From: Chloroflexota bacterium
GTDB taxonomy: Bacteria > Chloroflexota > Limnocylindria > Limnocylindrales > CSP1-4
Length of the DNA: 17,319 nucleotides
NCBI GenBank assembly: GCA_021777365.1
Contig: JAJYDP010000021.1
Span: forward strand, 1-17,319
Direction of reading: 5' to 3'
The notes beneath the pieces were generated by a model that was not told the origin of the DNA, made no database searches, and worked only from the letters and a program-made list of their open reading frames with translations. Made by a program: the position numbers and the translations under genes. Below, piece by piece: positions 1 to 7,052 of this stretch (positions are counted from its first letter, which is position 1; the number at the start of each line of letters is the position of its first letter).

Positions 1-1135
1 GGAGCGCGCGGGCGATGACGAGCCGCTGGATCTGCTGGGTTCCCTCGTAGAGCTGGGTGATCTTGGCGTCCCGCATCATCCGCTCGACCGGGTACTCCGT
101 GATGTAACCGTACCCCCCCAGGACCTGGACGGCGTCGGTCGTCACCGCCATGGCGGTGTCGCCCGCGAAGAGTTTACACATGGCGGCCCAGCGGGCGGCG
201 TCGGCTGCGCCCCCTTCGATCTGCTCACAGGCCTCGTAGAGGAGATGCCGCGCCGCCTCGGTCCTGGTCGACATGTCGGCCAGCATGGCCCCCACCATCT
301 GGTGCTCGCCGATGGGCTTGCCGAACTGCACGCGCTGGCGCGCGTAGTCGACCGCGACGTCGATCGCGCCCTGCGCGATCCCCACCGCCTGGGCGGCCAC
401 CCCCGGCCGGCTCCGGTTGAGCGTCTGCATGGCGATCCGAAAGCCCTCGCCCACCTCCCCGACGCGATTGGCGTCGGGCACGCGCACGCCGTCGAACACC
501 AGCTCCGCCGTGGGTGACCCGCGGATCCCCATCTTGTGCTCCAGGCGCGCGACCTGGAACCCTGCCATGCCCCGCTCGACGTAGAAGAAGCTCAGGTCCC
601 GGTGCCGCCCCGCCTCCGGGTCCGTCACGGCGAGCACGGCCACGAGGTCGGCCTCGCTGCCGTGACTGATGAAGCGCTTGGTCCCGTCGATCCGCCATCC
701 GTCGCCGTCACGCACGGCCCGGGTGCGGATGCCAGCGGAGTCGGACCCCGCTCCCGCCTCCGTGAGGGCGAAGGCGTTGAGCAGCTGGCCGCTCGCGAGC
801 CCCGGGATCCAGCGCCGCTTCTGGTCGTCGCTGCCGGCGAGCTGCAGGGGAAGCGACCCGAGGGCCTGCACCGCGAGGATCAGCCCGCTGGTGGCGCAGA
901 CGCGGCTGACCTCCTCGATCATCAGGCAGTTGGTGAGGAGCGTGCCACCCAGTCCGCCGTGCTCCGGGGGGTAGATGAGCGCGAAGACATCGTGCTTCGC
1001 GAACAGCTCCACGATGTCCCGCGGGAACTCCCCGGCCTGGTCGATCTCTGCGGCCCGTGGGGCGATTCGCTCGCGGGCCAGCTCGCGCACAGCATCCCGC
1101 AGATCGATCTGCTCCTGGGTCAGGCGGCTGGTCAT
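1..1135 (-). CDS. Acyl-CoA dehydrogenase (3' end cut by window)
   Basis: Flavoprotein that oxidises an acyl-CoA thioester to the trans-2-enoyl-CoA and passes electrons to electron-transferring flavoprotein. 378 codons are visible without a stop; the family is usually 380-390 residues, so only a few residues are missing. Seen in order: N-terminal helical domain (about 1-115), the flavin/substrate signature FALTEAGAGSDS at 122-133, the beta domain, RQRVQFGKPI at 267-276, and QVLGGYGY at 337-344. The catalytic base is Glu364 in LYEGTQQIQR, the position used by short- and medium-chain enzymes. The ATG at 1135 overlaps the upstream stop as ATGA and has AGGAGG ten bases before it. Being coupled to an EtfD-like protein supports a role in beta-oxidation or branched-chain acyl-CoA oxidation. 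Chain-length preference cannot be told from sequence. Confidence 0.95.
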   Translation of the reverse strand, partial: MTSRLTQEQIDLRDAVRELARERIAPRAAEIDQAGEFPRDIVELFAKHDVFALIYPPEHGGLGGTLLTNCLMIEEVSRVCATSGLILAVQALGSLPLQLAGSDDQKRRWIPGLASGQLLNAFALTEAGAGSDSAGIRTRAVRDGDGWRIDGTKRFISHGSEADLVAVLAVTDPEAGRHRDLSFFYVERGMAGFQVARLEHKMGIRGSPTAELVFDGVRVPDANRVGEVGEGFRIAMQTLNRSRPGVAAQAVGIAQGAIDVAVDYARQRVQFGKPIGEHQMVGAMLADMSTRTEAARHLLYEACEQIEGGAADAARWAAMCKLFAGDTAMAVTTDAVQVLGGYGYITEYPVERMMRDAKITQLYEGTQQIQRLVIARAL

Positions 1136-3381
1136 GGCTGGATGCCCTCCTGTCCGTGCCCGCCCGTCGGGGCATGAGCTGGAATCGCGGGGGCCGGTGG
1201 CAGGCTCGCGGGCACCGGCGGCAGGCTCGCCGCGAGCAGCTCGGCGATGTCGATCGTCTGCACGCCCTCGCGTCCCGTACCTGCGTCCACGGCATCCGCC
1301 ATCCCGTCACGCATCATCACGAGACAGAACGGGCAGGCGGTCGCCACCGCGTCCGCGCCCGTCTCGAGCGCCTGCCGCGTCCGCTCCGCGTTGATGCGGA
1401 TCCCGCGGCGCTCCTCCATCCACATCCGGCCGCCGCCGGCGCCACAGCAGAAGCTCTGCCGCCCGCGGCGGTCCATCTCGCGCAGCTCCAGGCCGGGCAC
1501 TGCCGCCAGGACCGCCCGCGGCTCCTCGACCACCCCGTTGTACCGGGTCAGGTAGCAGGAGTCGTGGTAGGTCACGGAACGCCCGCCGCCCGCCGGTTCC
1601 GGTTCCGCGGTCCCACCGGCCCCGGAGCGAAGCCGCCCATCGGCCACCAGGCGCGCCAGGTACGCGCTGTGATGCACCACCTCGTACCGGCCGCCGAACT
1701 GCGGGTACTCGTTGGCGAGCGTGTTGAAGCAGTGCGGACACGCGGTCAGGATCAGGGGCGGACGGTAGCGGTCCAGCGTCTCGACGTTCGCCTGCGCGAG
1801 CATCTGGTACAGGTACTCGTTGCCCATGCGGCGAGCAGGGTCGCCGGAGCAGCTCTCCTCCTGGCCGAGCACCGCGAACCGGACGCCTGCGGCATGCAGG
1901 CACGTGACGACCGCGCGGGCCACGCGGCGGTTCCGGTCGTCGAACGCGGCCGCGCATCCGACCCAGTACAGCACCTCGAACGCCGGGGGGGTCTCGCCGT
2001 TCCCGCCGCCGGCGCCCCTCCGTGCGACCACGTCCGCCGCGACGGGGACATCGAAGGGCAGCCCCCTCGCCCAGTCGAGCCGGGCGCTGCGCGGCTGCCC
2101 CCACGGGTTCCCGTGCCGCTCCATGTTGGTGAACGCGACCGTGACCTCCTGGGGGAACCGGCTCTCCTCGAGGACCAGGTTCCGTCGCAGCCCCACGATC
2201 TTGTCGACGTGCTCGATGGTCACGGGGCACGCCTCGACACATGCACCGCAGGTCACGCAGTCCCACACCGCGTCGTAGGGGATCGCCGCATCCACGATCG
2301 GTCGTGCCAGGGCGCCGGCCAGGACGCCGGCCCGGGCGGCGGCGCTCCCGCCGGGGCGGTCGGCGGCGGGCATTCCGGGGGCGTCGGACGGGCGGATCCA
2401 CGGGATCCGGGGCAGGCCCGGCAGCAGGACCGCGCCGGCCTCGGCGTCGATCGCCATCTGGCGGAGGCCCATCACGAAGGTCTTGGGGTTGAGCGGCTTG
2501 CCCGTGGCCCAGGCCGGGCACTGCGCCTGGCAGCGCCCGCACTCGGTGCAGGTGAACGCGTCGAGCAGGTCCTTCCAGCCGAGATCCGCGACCGACCGGA
2601 CGCCGAACGTTCCGGTCTCGGCCTCCAGGTCCATGGGCGGGAGCTCGCCGCGAGGGCGGAGCTTCCGGAAGGCGGTATTGAAGAACGCGGTGGCCACGTG
2701 CAGGTGCTTGGAGCCGGGCAGGTAGACCAGGAAGGCGGAGACGAGCAGGATGTTGGCCCACCATGCCAGCGCGAAGATCGCTGCCTGCGCGGCCGGTGCC
2801 AGCGGATTCGCGATCAGCTGCCCCAGGGGCCGGGAGACGAGCTCCGCGGGCGCATACGGATCGCCGTAACGGGCCAGCCTGAACGCCTCGGCGATCAACT
2901 CGGTGGCGACGATCCCGCCGATCAGCACCAGGATCATGAGGGCGTCGCGCGAGAGCGTGATCCGTGCCGGCCGGGTCACCAGCCGTCGAAAGGCCGCGTA
3001 GACGACGGCCACGAGCACCGCCACGGCGAGGACGTTCCCGGCCGCCAGGACAGCCCGCCACACCCAGCCGTCCACGGGCCAGGCCAGGACGGTCTCCACG
3101 AGGCCGGCGGTCACCCGGTTGGCCGTGCCGATGGTCAGGACCACGAAGCCCCAGAAGATCGCGGCGTGCATGATGCCGGCGCGGAGGTCCCGGAACATGC
3201 GGACCTGCGCGATCGAGTACACGCCGAGGGACCTGAGCCGCTGCCCGGGCCGATCGCCGACCGACGACGCGCGTGCGGCGGCGAACACGCGGAGGTGCCG
3301 CGCCATCTGCAGGGCGAACACCACGATCGCAGCGAGGAAGACGAGGGGGGCGAGGGGGTAGAAGGGAACCTCCGAGGTCAT
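1132..3381 (-). CDS. EtfD-like membrane Fe-S oxidoreductase (ETF to quinone electron transfer)
   Basis: 749-residue membrane protein predicted to take electrons from reduced electron-transferring flavoprotein and hand them to the quinone pool, as proposed for mycobacterial EtfD (Rv0338c) and related HdrD-like proteins. Seen: an N-terminal NarI-like part with about five hydrophobic helices (near 8-34, 71-97, 108-132, 147-168, 198-221). Two 4Fe-4S motifs follow, Cys278/281/284/288 (CTECGRCQAQCP) and Cys375/378/381/385 (CVTCGACVEACP). Then come two cysteine-rich CCG-type domains: Cys476, Cys511, Cys548/551 and Cys608, Cys645-646, Cys683/686. The first CCG core reads CSGDP, which I recall as usual for this subgroup. 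A Pro/Ala-rich tail ends the protein. It overlaps the upstream mog stop as ATGA, with GGAGG seven bases before the start, and overlaps the acyl-CoA dehydrogenase start the same way. That neighbour strongly supports the ETF role; a heterodisulfide-reductase-like role is the alternative. Confidence 0.87.
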   Translation of the reverse strand: MTSEVPFYPLAPLVFLAAIVVFALQMARHLRVFAAARASSVGDRPGQRLRSLGVYSIAQVRMFRDLRAGIMHAAIFWGFVVLTIGTANRVTAGLVETVLAWPVDGWVWRAVLAAGNVLAVAVLVAVVYAAFRRLVTRPARITLSRDALMILVLIGGIVATELIAEAFRLARYGDPYAPAELVSRPLGQLIANPLAPAAQAAIFALAWWANILLVSAFLVYLPGSKHLHVATAFFNTAFRKLRPRGELPPMDLEAETGTFGVRSVADLGWKDLLDAFTCTECGRCQAQCPAWATGKPLNPKTFVMGLRQMAIDAEAGAVLLPGLPRIPWIRPSDAPGMPAADRPGGSAAARAGVLAGALARPIVDAAIPYDAVWDCVTCGACVEACPVTIEHVDKIVGLRRNLVLEESRFPQEVTVAFTNMERHGNPWGQPRSARLDWARGLPFDVPVAADVVARRGAGGGNGETPPAFEVLYWVGCAAAFDDRNRRVARAVVTCLHAAGVRFAVLGQEESCSGDPARRMGNEYLYQMLAQANVETLDRYRPPLILTACPHCFNTLANEYPQFGGRYEVVHHSAYLARLVADGRLRSGAGGTAEPEPAGGGRSVTYHDSCYLTRYNGVVEEPRAVLAAVPGLELREMDRRGRQSFCCGAGGGRMWMEERRGIRINAERTRQALETGADAVATACPFCLVMMRDGMADAVDAGTGREGVQTIDIAELLAASLPPVPASLPPAPAIPAHAPTGGHGQEGIQP

Positions 3382-3866
3382 CGCGTGCCCTCCCCTGGCG
3401 GATGATCGCCGCCGGCCAGCACCTCGAGCGCGTGCGGGATGAGCGCCGCGATGGCCTCGAGCGACTCCAGCGCCCCTTGCGGGCTGCCGGGCACCACGAC
3501 GATCAGCGAGCTCCCGAGGACGCCACCGAGCGAGCGAGACAGGGCCGCCAGCGGCGTCGAGCGTGACCCCGCGGACCGCATCAGCTCGCCCAGGCCCGGC
3601 ACCTCGTAGTCCAGGATCGGCCGGACCGCCTGCGGGGTCACGTCGCGCGGCCCGAGTCCCGTCCCGCCGGCCACCACGACCAGCGCGTGGTCGGCGGCGG
3701 CCGCCCGCACGGCGCCCGCGATCGGAACGGCGTCGTCCGGCACCAGGCCGAGATCCGGCGCGTGGCCGAGCGCCCGCAGCCGTGCCGCAAGGCGCGGACC
3801 CGTCTCGTCGGGACGCTCCCCGCGCGCCGAGCGGTCGCTCACGGTGAGGACGTAGGCCCGCGCCAC
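3378..3866 (-). CDS. mog: MogA/MoaB-type molybdopterin adenylyltransferase
   Basis: 162-residue cytoplasmic protein of the MogA/MoaB/CinA-like molybdopterin-binding fold, which adenylylates molybdopterin before metal insertion by MoeA. Seen: the opening strand YVLTVSDRSARGE (5-17), the GGTG turn at 67-70 running into LGPRDVTPQA (71-80) with the conserved Asp75, and the late PGSPQGALESL loop (126-136). Length is normal for stand-alone MogA/MoaB. The start is GTG at 3866. It lies in the same reading frame as moaC, thirteen codons beyond the moaC stop counting that stop, and I see no clear ribosome binding site, so reinitiation after moaC is likely. Its own stop overlaps the etfD-like start as ATGA. 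Whether it is MogA or MoaB in function cannot be decided; moeA in the same operon makes cofactor assembly the sensible reading. Confidence 0.92.
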   Translation of the reverse strand: MARAYVLTVSDRSARGERPDETGPRLAARLRALGHAPDLGLVPDDAVPIAGAVRAAAADHALVVVAGGTGLGPRDVTPQAVRPILDYEVPGLGELMRSAGSRSTPLAALSRSLGGVLGSSLIVVVPGSPQGALESLEAIAALIPHALEVLAGGDHPPGEGTR

Positions 3867-3902
3867 GTCAGGTGCCCCGCGGCACGCCGTAAGACGCGGG
3901 GG

Positions 3903-4490
3903 TCATCGCGCGTCGCGGCGCGCGGCCCGCCGGGGGCCGCGCGTGCCGGGCGGCAGCCGGCCGCCCCCGGCGGGCTCCGGGCCCGCCGGGCGGTGCCACT
4001 CGCCGGACGCACCACCGGACTTCTCGAGCAGCCGCACGTGCCGGATCTCGGCGCCGCGGTCCACTCCCTTCAGCATGTCGTAGACCGTGAGCGCCGCCAC
4101 CGATGCCGCCGTCAGCGCCTCCATCTCGACCCCGGTCTGGGCGATGGTGGCGGCCGTCGCACGGACGCGGAGGGTGGACGCGGCCCGGTCCGGCGTCACC
4201 TCCACCACCAGGTCGGTCAACGGGATCGGGTGGCAGAGGGGGACCAGCTCGGACGTGCGCTTGCCGCCCATCACGCCGGCCAGCTCCGCGACCGTGAAGA
4301 CGTCGCCCTTCGGCACGTCCCCGTCGATCACCAGGCTGAGCGTGTCCTGCGACACCACCACCTCGGCCTCCGCCACCGCCCGGCGGACGGTCGGGGGCTT
4401 CCCGCTGACGTCCACCATGCGGGGCCTGCCCGCCCGGTCGACGTGGGTGAGCCGGCGGCGGGCGCTGCGCGGCGCTCCCGGCTCGTTCAT
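3903..4490 (-). CDS. moaC: Cyclic pyranopterin monophosphate synthase MoaC with extra C-terminal tail
   Basis: Converts the MoaA product to cyclic pyranopterin monophosphate in molybdenum cofactor synthesis. Seen: LTHVD (14-18), MVDVS (25-29), KGDVF (61-65), GGKRTSELVPLCHP (75-88), GVEMEALTA (120-128) and YDMLKGVDR (137-145). Catalytic positions known from the E. coli enzyme align with a constant offset of ten: Lys61, His87, Glu122, Glu124, Asp138 and Lys141. The conserved domain ends near residue 166; MoaC is usually about 160 residues. The remaining 29 residues are Pro/Gly/Arg-rich, unlike the family, and are encoded by two long hairpins (see separate entries). ATG at 4490 has GGAG seven bases upstream. 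It lies 45 bases after moeA and 36 before mog. Confidence 0.95.
   Translation of the reverse strand: MNEPGAPRSARRRLTHVDRAGRPRMVDVSGKPPTVRRAVAEAEVVVSQDTLSLVIDGDVPKGDVFTVAELAGVMGGKRTSELVPLCHPIPLTDLVVEVTPDRAASTLRVRATAATIAQTGVEMEALTAASVAALTVYDMLKGVDRGAEIRHVRLLEKSGGASGEWHRPAGPEPAGGGRLPPGTRGPRRAARRDAR
3919..3943 (-). repeat. Perfect 10-bp-stem hairpin inside moaC tail (second in transcript)
   Basis: The arms CGCGCGGCCC (3919-3928) and GGGCCGCGCG (3934-3943) are exact reverse complements around a 5-nt loop. It ends thirteen bases before the moaC stop codon, and 52 bases of transcript separate it from the mog GTG. With the hairpin at 3966-3990 it has identical geometry (10/5/10), with only 22 bases between them. 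No T-run follows. Confidence 0.6.
3966..3990 (-). repeat. Perfect 10-bp-stem hairpin inside moaC tail (first in transcript)
   Basis: On the plus strand the arms are CCCGGCGGGC (3966-3975) and GCCCGCCGGG (3981-3990), exact reverse complements around a 5-nt loop. It encodes part of the non-conserved MoaC tail, starting at about residue 168. There is no T-run on the transcript side, so it is not a classical intrinsic terminator. It could be an RNA structure that protects or paces the moaC-mog message. Confidence 0.6.
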
Positions 4491-4535
4491 CGCGCCACTC
4501 CGGCGTGGCTCATCATGCCCCTCCCCGGTGGATCG

Positions 4536-5843
4536 TCACGAGCCCTCGTCCTCCAGCTCCCACACCTCGACCTCGCTCCCTGCCGGGAGTCCCGGCACGT
4601 CCTCCGGGACCACCGCGAGCCCATCGGCCGCCGCCAGCCCCGAGAGCATGTGGGATCCCTGTCCCTTCACGGGGCGCGCCAGGTAACGGTCCGGCCATGC
4701 CGGATCGCGCTCCAGCCGGACGCGCAGGAAGGCACGCCGTCCGGACGACTTGGTCACCGGCTCTGCCAGCGTGGCCCGCACGCGGCGCCGATCCGTCTCC
4801 TCGCCCCTGCCGCCCAGCGCGCGCAGGAGCGGCCGGACGAACAGCTCGAACGTGACGAATGCGCTCACCGGGTTGCCCGGGAGGCCGAACAGCGCGACCG
4901 GACGATCGGGATCGGCGGCGTCGCCGCCCCGTCCGGCCGTGGTCCACCCGAACGCCAGCGGCTTGCCGGGCTGGATCGCGACCCGCCAGAACGCCACCTC
5001 GCCCAGCGTCTCGAACGCGTCCTTGACGTGATCATGCGCCCCGACCGACACGCCGCCGCTGAGCACCACCACATCGGACCGGGCGACCGCTTCCGCGAGC
5101 ATGCCGGCCAGCGTGAACGGATCGTCGGACGCGATGCCGAACGACGTGGCGACGGCTCCCGCGGCTCGCGACTGGACGAGCAGCGCGGGCGTGTTGCTGT
5201 CGTGGATGCGGCCGCTGCCCAGCGGATGCCCGGCGGGCGTCAGCTCGTCGCCGGTGGCAAGGATGCCAACCCTCGGTCGCCGGTACACCGCGACGTGCGC
5301 CACCCCGCACGCCGCGGCAAGGGCCACCGCGGCCGGCCCGAGCACCCGACCGGCCTGCAGCACCGTGTCGCCCAGGCGAACGTCCTCTCCGGCACGCCGC
5401 AGGTTCGCGCCCGGCTGCACCGGAACGCGCACCCGCACCGAGTCCGGCAGCGCCGACACGCCGGCCGGCGCGTCGGTGTCCTCCACCGGCACCACGGCAT
5501 CGGCCCCCGCCGGGATCATCGCGCCGGTCGTGATGCGCAGCGCGGTCCCGGGCTCCACGGCGCGAGCCGGCACGTGGCCCGCGGCGACCTCCCCGATCAC
5601 GCGGAGCTCGACCGGTGCCGCTTCCGACGCCCGGGCCACGTCGGCCGAGCGGACCGCGAACCCGTCCATCGCGGTGTTGTCCCACGGCGGGAGCGACGTT
5701 CCGGCGACGACCGGGGCGGCCAGCACCTGGCCGGCGGCATCCTCGGGGACGGCGTCCTCCACCGGCAGCGGCCGTGCGCCGGACAGGACGCGCTCGAGGG
5801 CCTCCTCGAGGCGCAGCATGCGGCCGTTCTCCGGCGAGGTCAT
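4536..5843 (-). CDS. moeA: Molybdopterin molybdotransferase MoeA
   Basis: Inserts molybdate into adenylylated molybdopterin, the last shared step of cofactor assembly. 435 residues, slightly longer than the usual 400-410. Seen: DNTAMDGFAV (55-64), TTGAMIPAGAD (105-115), RRAGED (149-154), ATGDELTPAG (196-205) opening the MoCF-like domain, DSNTPAL (215-221), LSGGVSVGAHD (261-271), PGKPLAFG (292-299), FGLPGNPVSAF (319-329) and QGSHML (395-400) in the C-terminal domain. I chose ATG 5843 because it overlaps the upstream stop as ATGA. An internal ATG at 5819 has GGAG nine bases upstream and matches where E. coli MoeA homology begins (MLRLEEALERVL), so the true start may be there. An upstream in-frame start at 5942 lies inside the Lit-like gene and is rejected. 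Confidence 0.95.
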   Translation of the reverse strand: MTSPENGRMLRLEEALERVLSGARPLPVEDAVPEDAAGQVLAAPVVAGTSLPPWDNTAMDGFAVRSADVARASEAAPVELRVIGEVAAGHVPARAVEPGTALRITTGAMIPAGADAVVPVEDTDAPAGVSALPDSVRVRVPVQPGANLRRAGEDVRLGDTVLQAGRVLGPAAVALAAACGVAHVAVYRRPRVGILATGDELTPAGHPLGSGRIHDSNTPALLVQSRAAGAVATSFGIASDDPFTLAGMLAEAVARSDVVVLSGGVSVGAHDHVKDAFETLGEVAFWRVAIQPGKPLAFGWTTAGRGGDAADPDRPVALFGLPGNPVSAFVTFELFVRPLLRALGGRGEETDRRRVRATLAEPVTKSSGRRAFLRVRLERDPAWPDRYLARPVKGQGSHMLSGLAAADGLAVVPEDVPGLPAGSEVEVWELEDEGS

Positions 5844-6550
5844 GGACCGGGCGCTCGTGTCACGGCCCGCGCGCCCGGCGACGCCCCCGCACGTTCCAGC
5901 ACCCGCAGGCGCGCGGTCGCCAGGAACCACGCGGCCGCACACAGCAGCAGCGTAACCGCGGCCAGGGTCATCGTGATCAGCTCCCAGAACGGCGTGGGGT
6001 ACAGCTGGACCATGCGCTCGGTCGCGACGTTGAACTCCCAGTTCCCCTGCGGGAAGAAGATCTCGTGGAACAGGGTGAAGGCCGTGTCGAAAGCGACGGC
6101 GAAGAAGAGGCCGATCGCACAGAACGCCGCCGCCAGCGCCACGGCCCCGTCTCGGACGGCTCGCCAGGCCCCCGGATCGCGCCGCCGTGGCATGAGCGTC
6201 ACGATGAGTGCGATGGCCCCGAGAACCACCAGGGCCAGGAACGCGTGCAGCAGGTTCGAGGCGTCGCGCAGGTGCGAGGCCTCGGCCGCGTCGTAGAAGC
6301 GCGGCCCCCCGGGCGTTGCCGGAAACGCGAAGGTGGCCGGCCCGAAGACCAGCTCCGCCATGGTCCGGTCCGACACGTTGTGCGTGGCCGAGGCGGTCAT
6401 GCCCAGGATCCCGGCACTGCCGGCACTGTCCAGCGCGGCGTGAACGTACAGAGGATCGAGCAGCGCCACGACCGCGAGGCCGAGAATCGAGAGCGCGACG
6501 CCCGCGCCGATGACCACCCGGACCCCCACGCCGGCTTGCGGGCCCGGCAC
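5840..6550 (-). CDS. DUF1461/TIGR01906 membrane protein, Lit-like
   Basis: Integral membrane protein of 236 residues with four hydrophobic helices (near 10-33, 101-121, 135-158, 190-214). Family signatures seen: FYDAAEASHLRDASNLL in the first extracytoplasmic stretch and FHEIFFPQGNWEFN followed by LYPTPFWELI near the third and fourth helices. DUF1461 includes Lit of Enterococcus and Bacillus, which moves an acyl chain within lipoproteins to make the lyso form. Two conserved histidines serve that reaction; here His93 and His162 (GTG 6550 numbering) sit in matching motifs. Function outside Firmicutes is unproven. GTG at 6550 lies two bases after the upstream TAG. It has AGGAGGAG five bases before it, formed by the Glu codons ending the upstream gene. 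An earlier in-frame GTG at 6586 is less likely. The stop overlaps moeA as ATGA. Confidence 0.82.
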   Translation of the reverse strand: MPGPQAGVGVRVVIGAGVALSILGLAVVALLDPLYVHAALDSAGSAGILGMTASATHNVSDRTMAELVFGPATFAFPATPGGPRFYDAAEASHLRDASNLLHAFLALVVLGAIALIVTLMPRRRDPGAWRAVRDGAVALAAAFCAIGLFFAVAFDTAFTLFHEIFFPQGNWEFNVATERMVQLYPTPFWELITMTLAAVTLLLCAAAWFLATARLRVLERAGASPGARAVTRAPGP

Positions 6551-6552
6551 GG

Positions 6553-6942
6553 CTACTCCTCCTCGAGCGTCTGCGCCTGTTCCCACCAGCCCTCGACCGT
6601 CAGGTCATCCGGTGGCTCCACGCCCAGGATGCGTGCGGCCCGCGCAAGGCGCGCGCGCAGCTCGTCGAGCGACAGGACCAGCACCTGTGCGATACCCGTG
6701 ACCCCGGCCTGCGTGAAGATCGCCTGCTCGAGCGGCCCGAAGCGAGCGAGATTGAGGAGCGTGGCCTCGTCGCGCCAGTCGCCGACGTCGTTGGTCGTGG
6801 CGCCCAGCTGATCGGCCAGGTACTGGCGGCGCGTGGGCGTCTCCGAGACCTCGAGCAGCAGGCCCGTGGTGAAGATGCCCTGGCGATCGAGTCGCTCCTG
6901 GTAGACCAGGGGCACGCGCTGGAGCTGCGAGAGGGGCGGCAC
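6553..6942 (-). CDS. DUF4332 helix-hairpin-helix protein
   Basis: Small soluble protein of 129 residues matching the DUF4332 layout of two tandem helix-hairpin-helix-like units. The first runs from about residue 8 (VPLVYQERLDRQGIFTTGLLL, with TPTRRQYLADQLG and DVGDWRDEATLLNL after it). The second begins near residue 68 (GPLEQAIFTQAGVTGIAQVL) and ends with PDDLTVEGWWEQAQTLEEE. The fold usually meets DNA or protein, but members have no settled role and I assign none. There is no signal peptide or membrane segment. GTG at 6942 has CAGGAGG about eleven bases upstream. It is the first gene of the cofactor/electron-transfer operon, and its last codons supply the ribosome binding site of the Lit-like gene, so the two are coupled. 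Confidence 0.72.
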   Translation of the reverse strand: MPPLSQLQRVPLVYQERLDRQGIFTTGLLLEVSETPTRRQYLADQLGATTNDVGDWRDEATLLNLARFGPLEQAIFTQAGVTGIAQVLVLSLDELRARLARAARILGVEPPDDLTVEGWWEQAQTLEEE

Positions 6943-7052
6943 GATTCGCGGGTCCTCCTGCTGCGAGCGCGCCGGAGCTGGCGCGTTTCGCCGGCCGCTC
7001 GCCGCTGCCGGCGCGGTGCGCTGGTGCTGATTATGCCGCGTCGCCCCGCCGG
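6943..7052 (-). promoter_or_regulatory. Upstream region of the DUF4332-Lit-moeA operon
   Basis: Only 110 bases separate the aldehyde dehydrogenase stop from the DUF4332 start. On the minus strand it holds a CATAAT box (7035-7030), one base from the -10 consensus, with no convincing -35. Further down is an inverted repeat CGCCGGC/GCCGGCG (6989-6995 with 7007-7013, 11-nt loop) and a smaller GCGCC/GGCGC hairpin (6969-6984). Neither is followed by a T-run, so I do not call a terminator. A start near 7023 would give a structured leader of about 80 bases. The operon could also be read through from the aldehyde dehydrogenase. Confidence 0.3.

Noticed and set aside
501..517. First CCG-type core of the EtfD-like protein reading CSG instead of CCG (residues of that protein 511-513, bases near 1843-1851)
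   Set aside because: I recall this form (CxGDPxRR) as common in this subgroup, so it is not treated as a lost ligand. The coordinates given here are residue-based approximations.
1057..3405. 782-residue plus-strand open frame
   Set aside because: Antisense to the etfD-like gene, which has full Fe-S motifs; the frame is Arg/Gly/His/Pro-rich with no recognisable domain, typical of high-GC shadow frames.
3687..6296. 869-residue plus-strand open frame
   Set aside because: Runs antisense through mog, moaC, moeA and the Lit-like gene, all clearly identified; its composition is that of a shadow frame.
6989..7013. Hairpin after the aldehyde dehydrogenase considered as an intrinsic terminator
   Set aside because: No T-run follows on the minus strand, and the stem is only seven GC pairs with an 11-nt loop.
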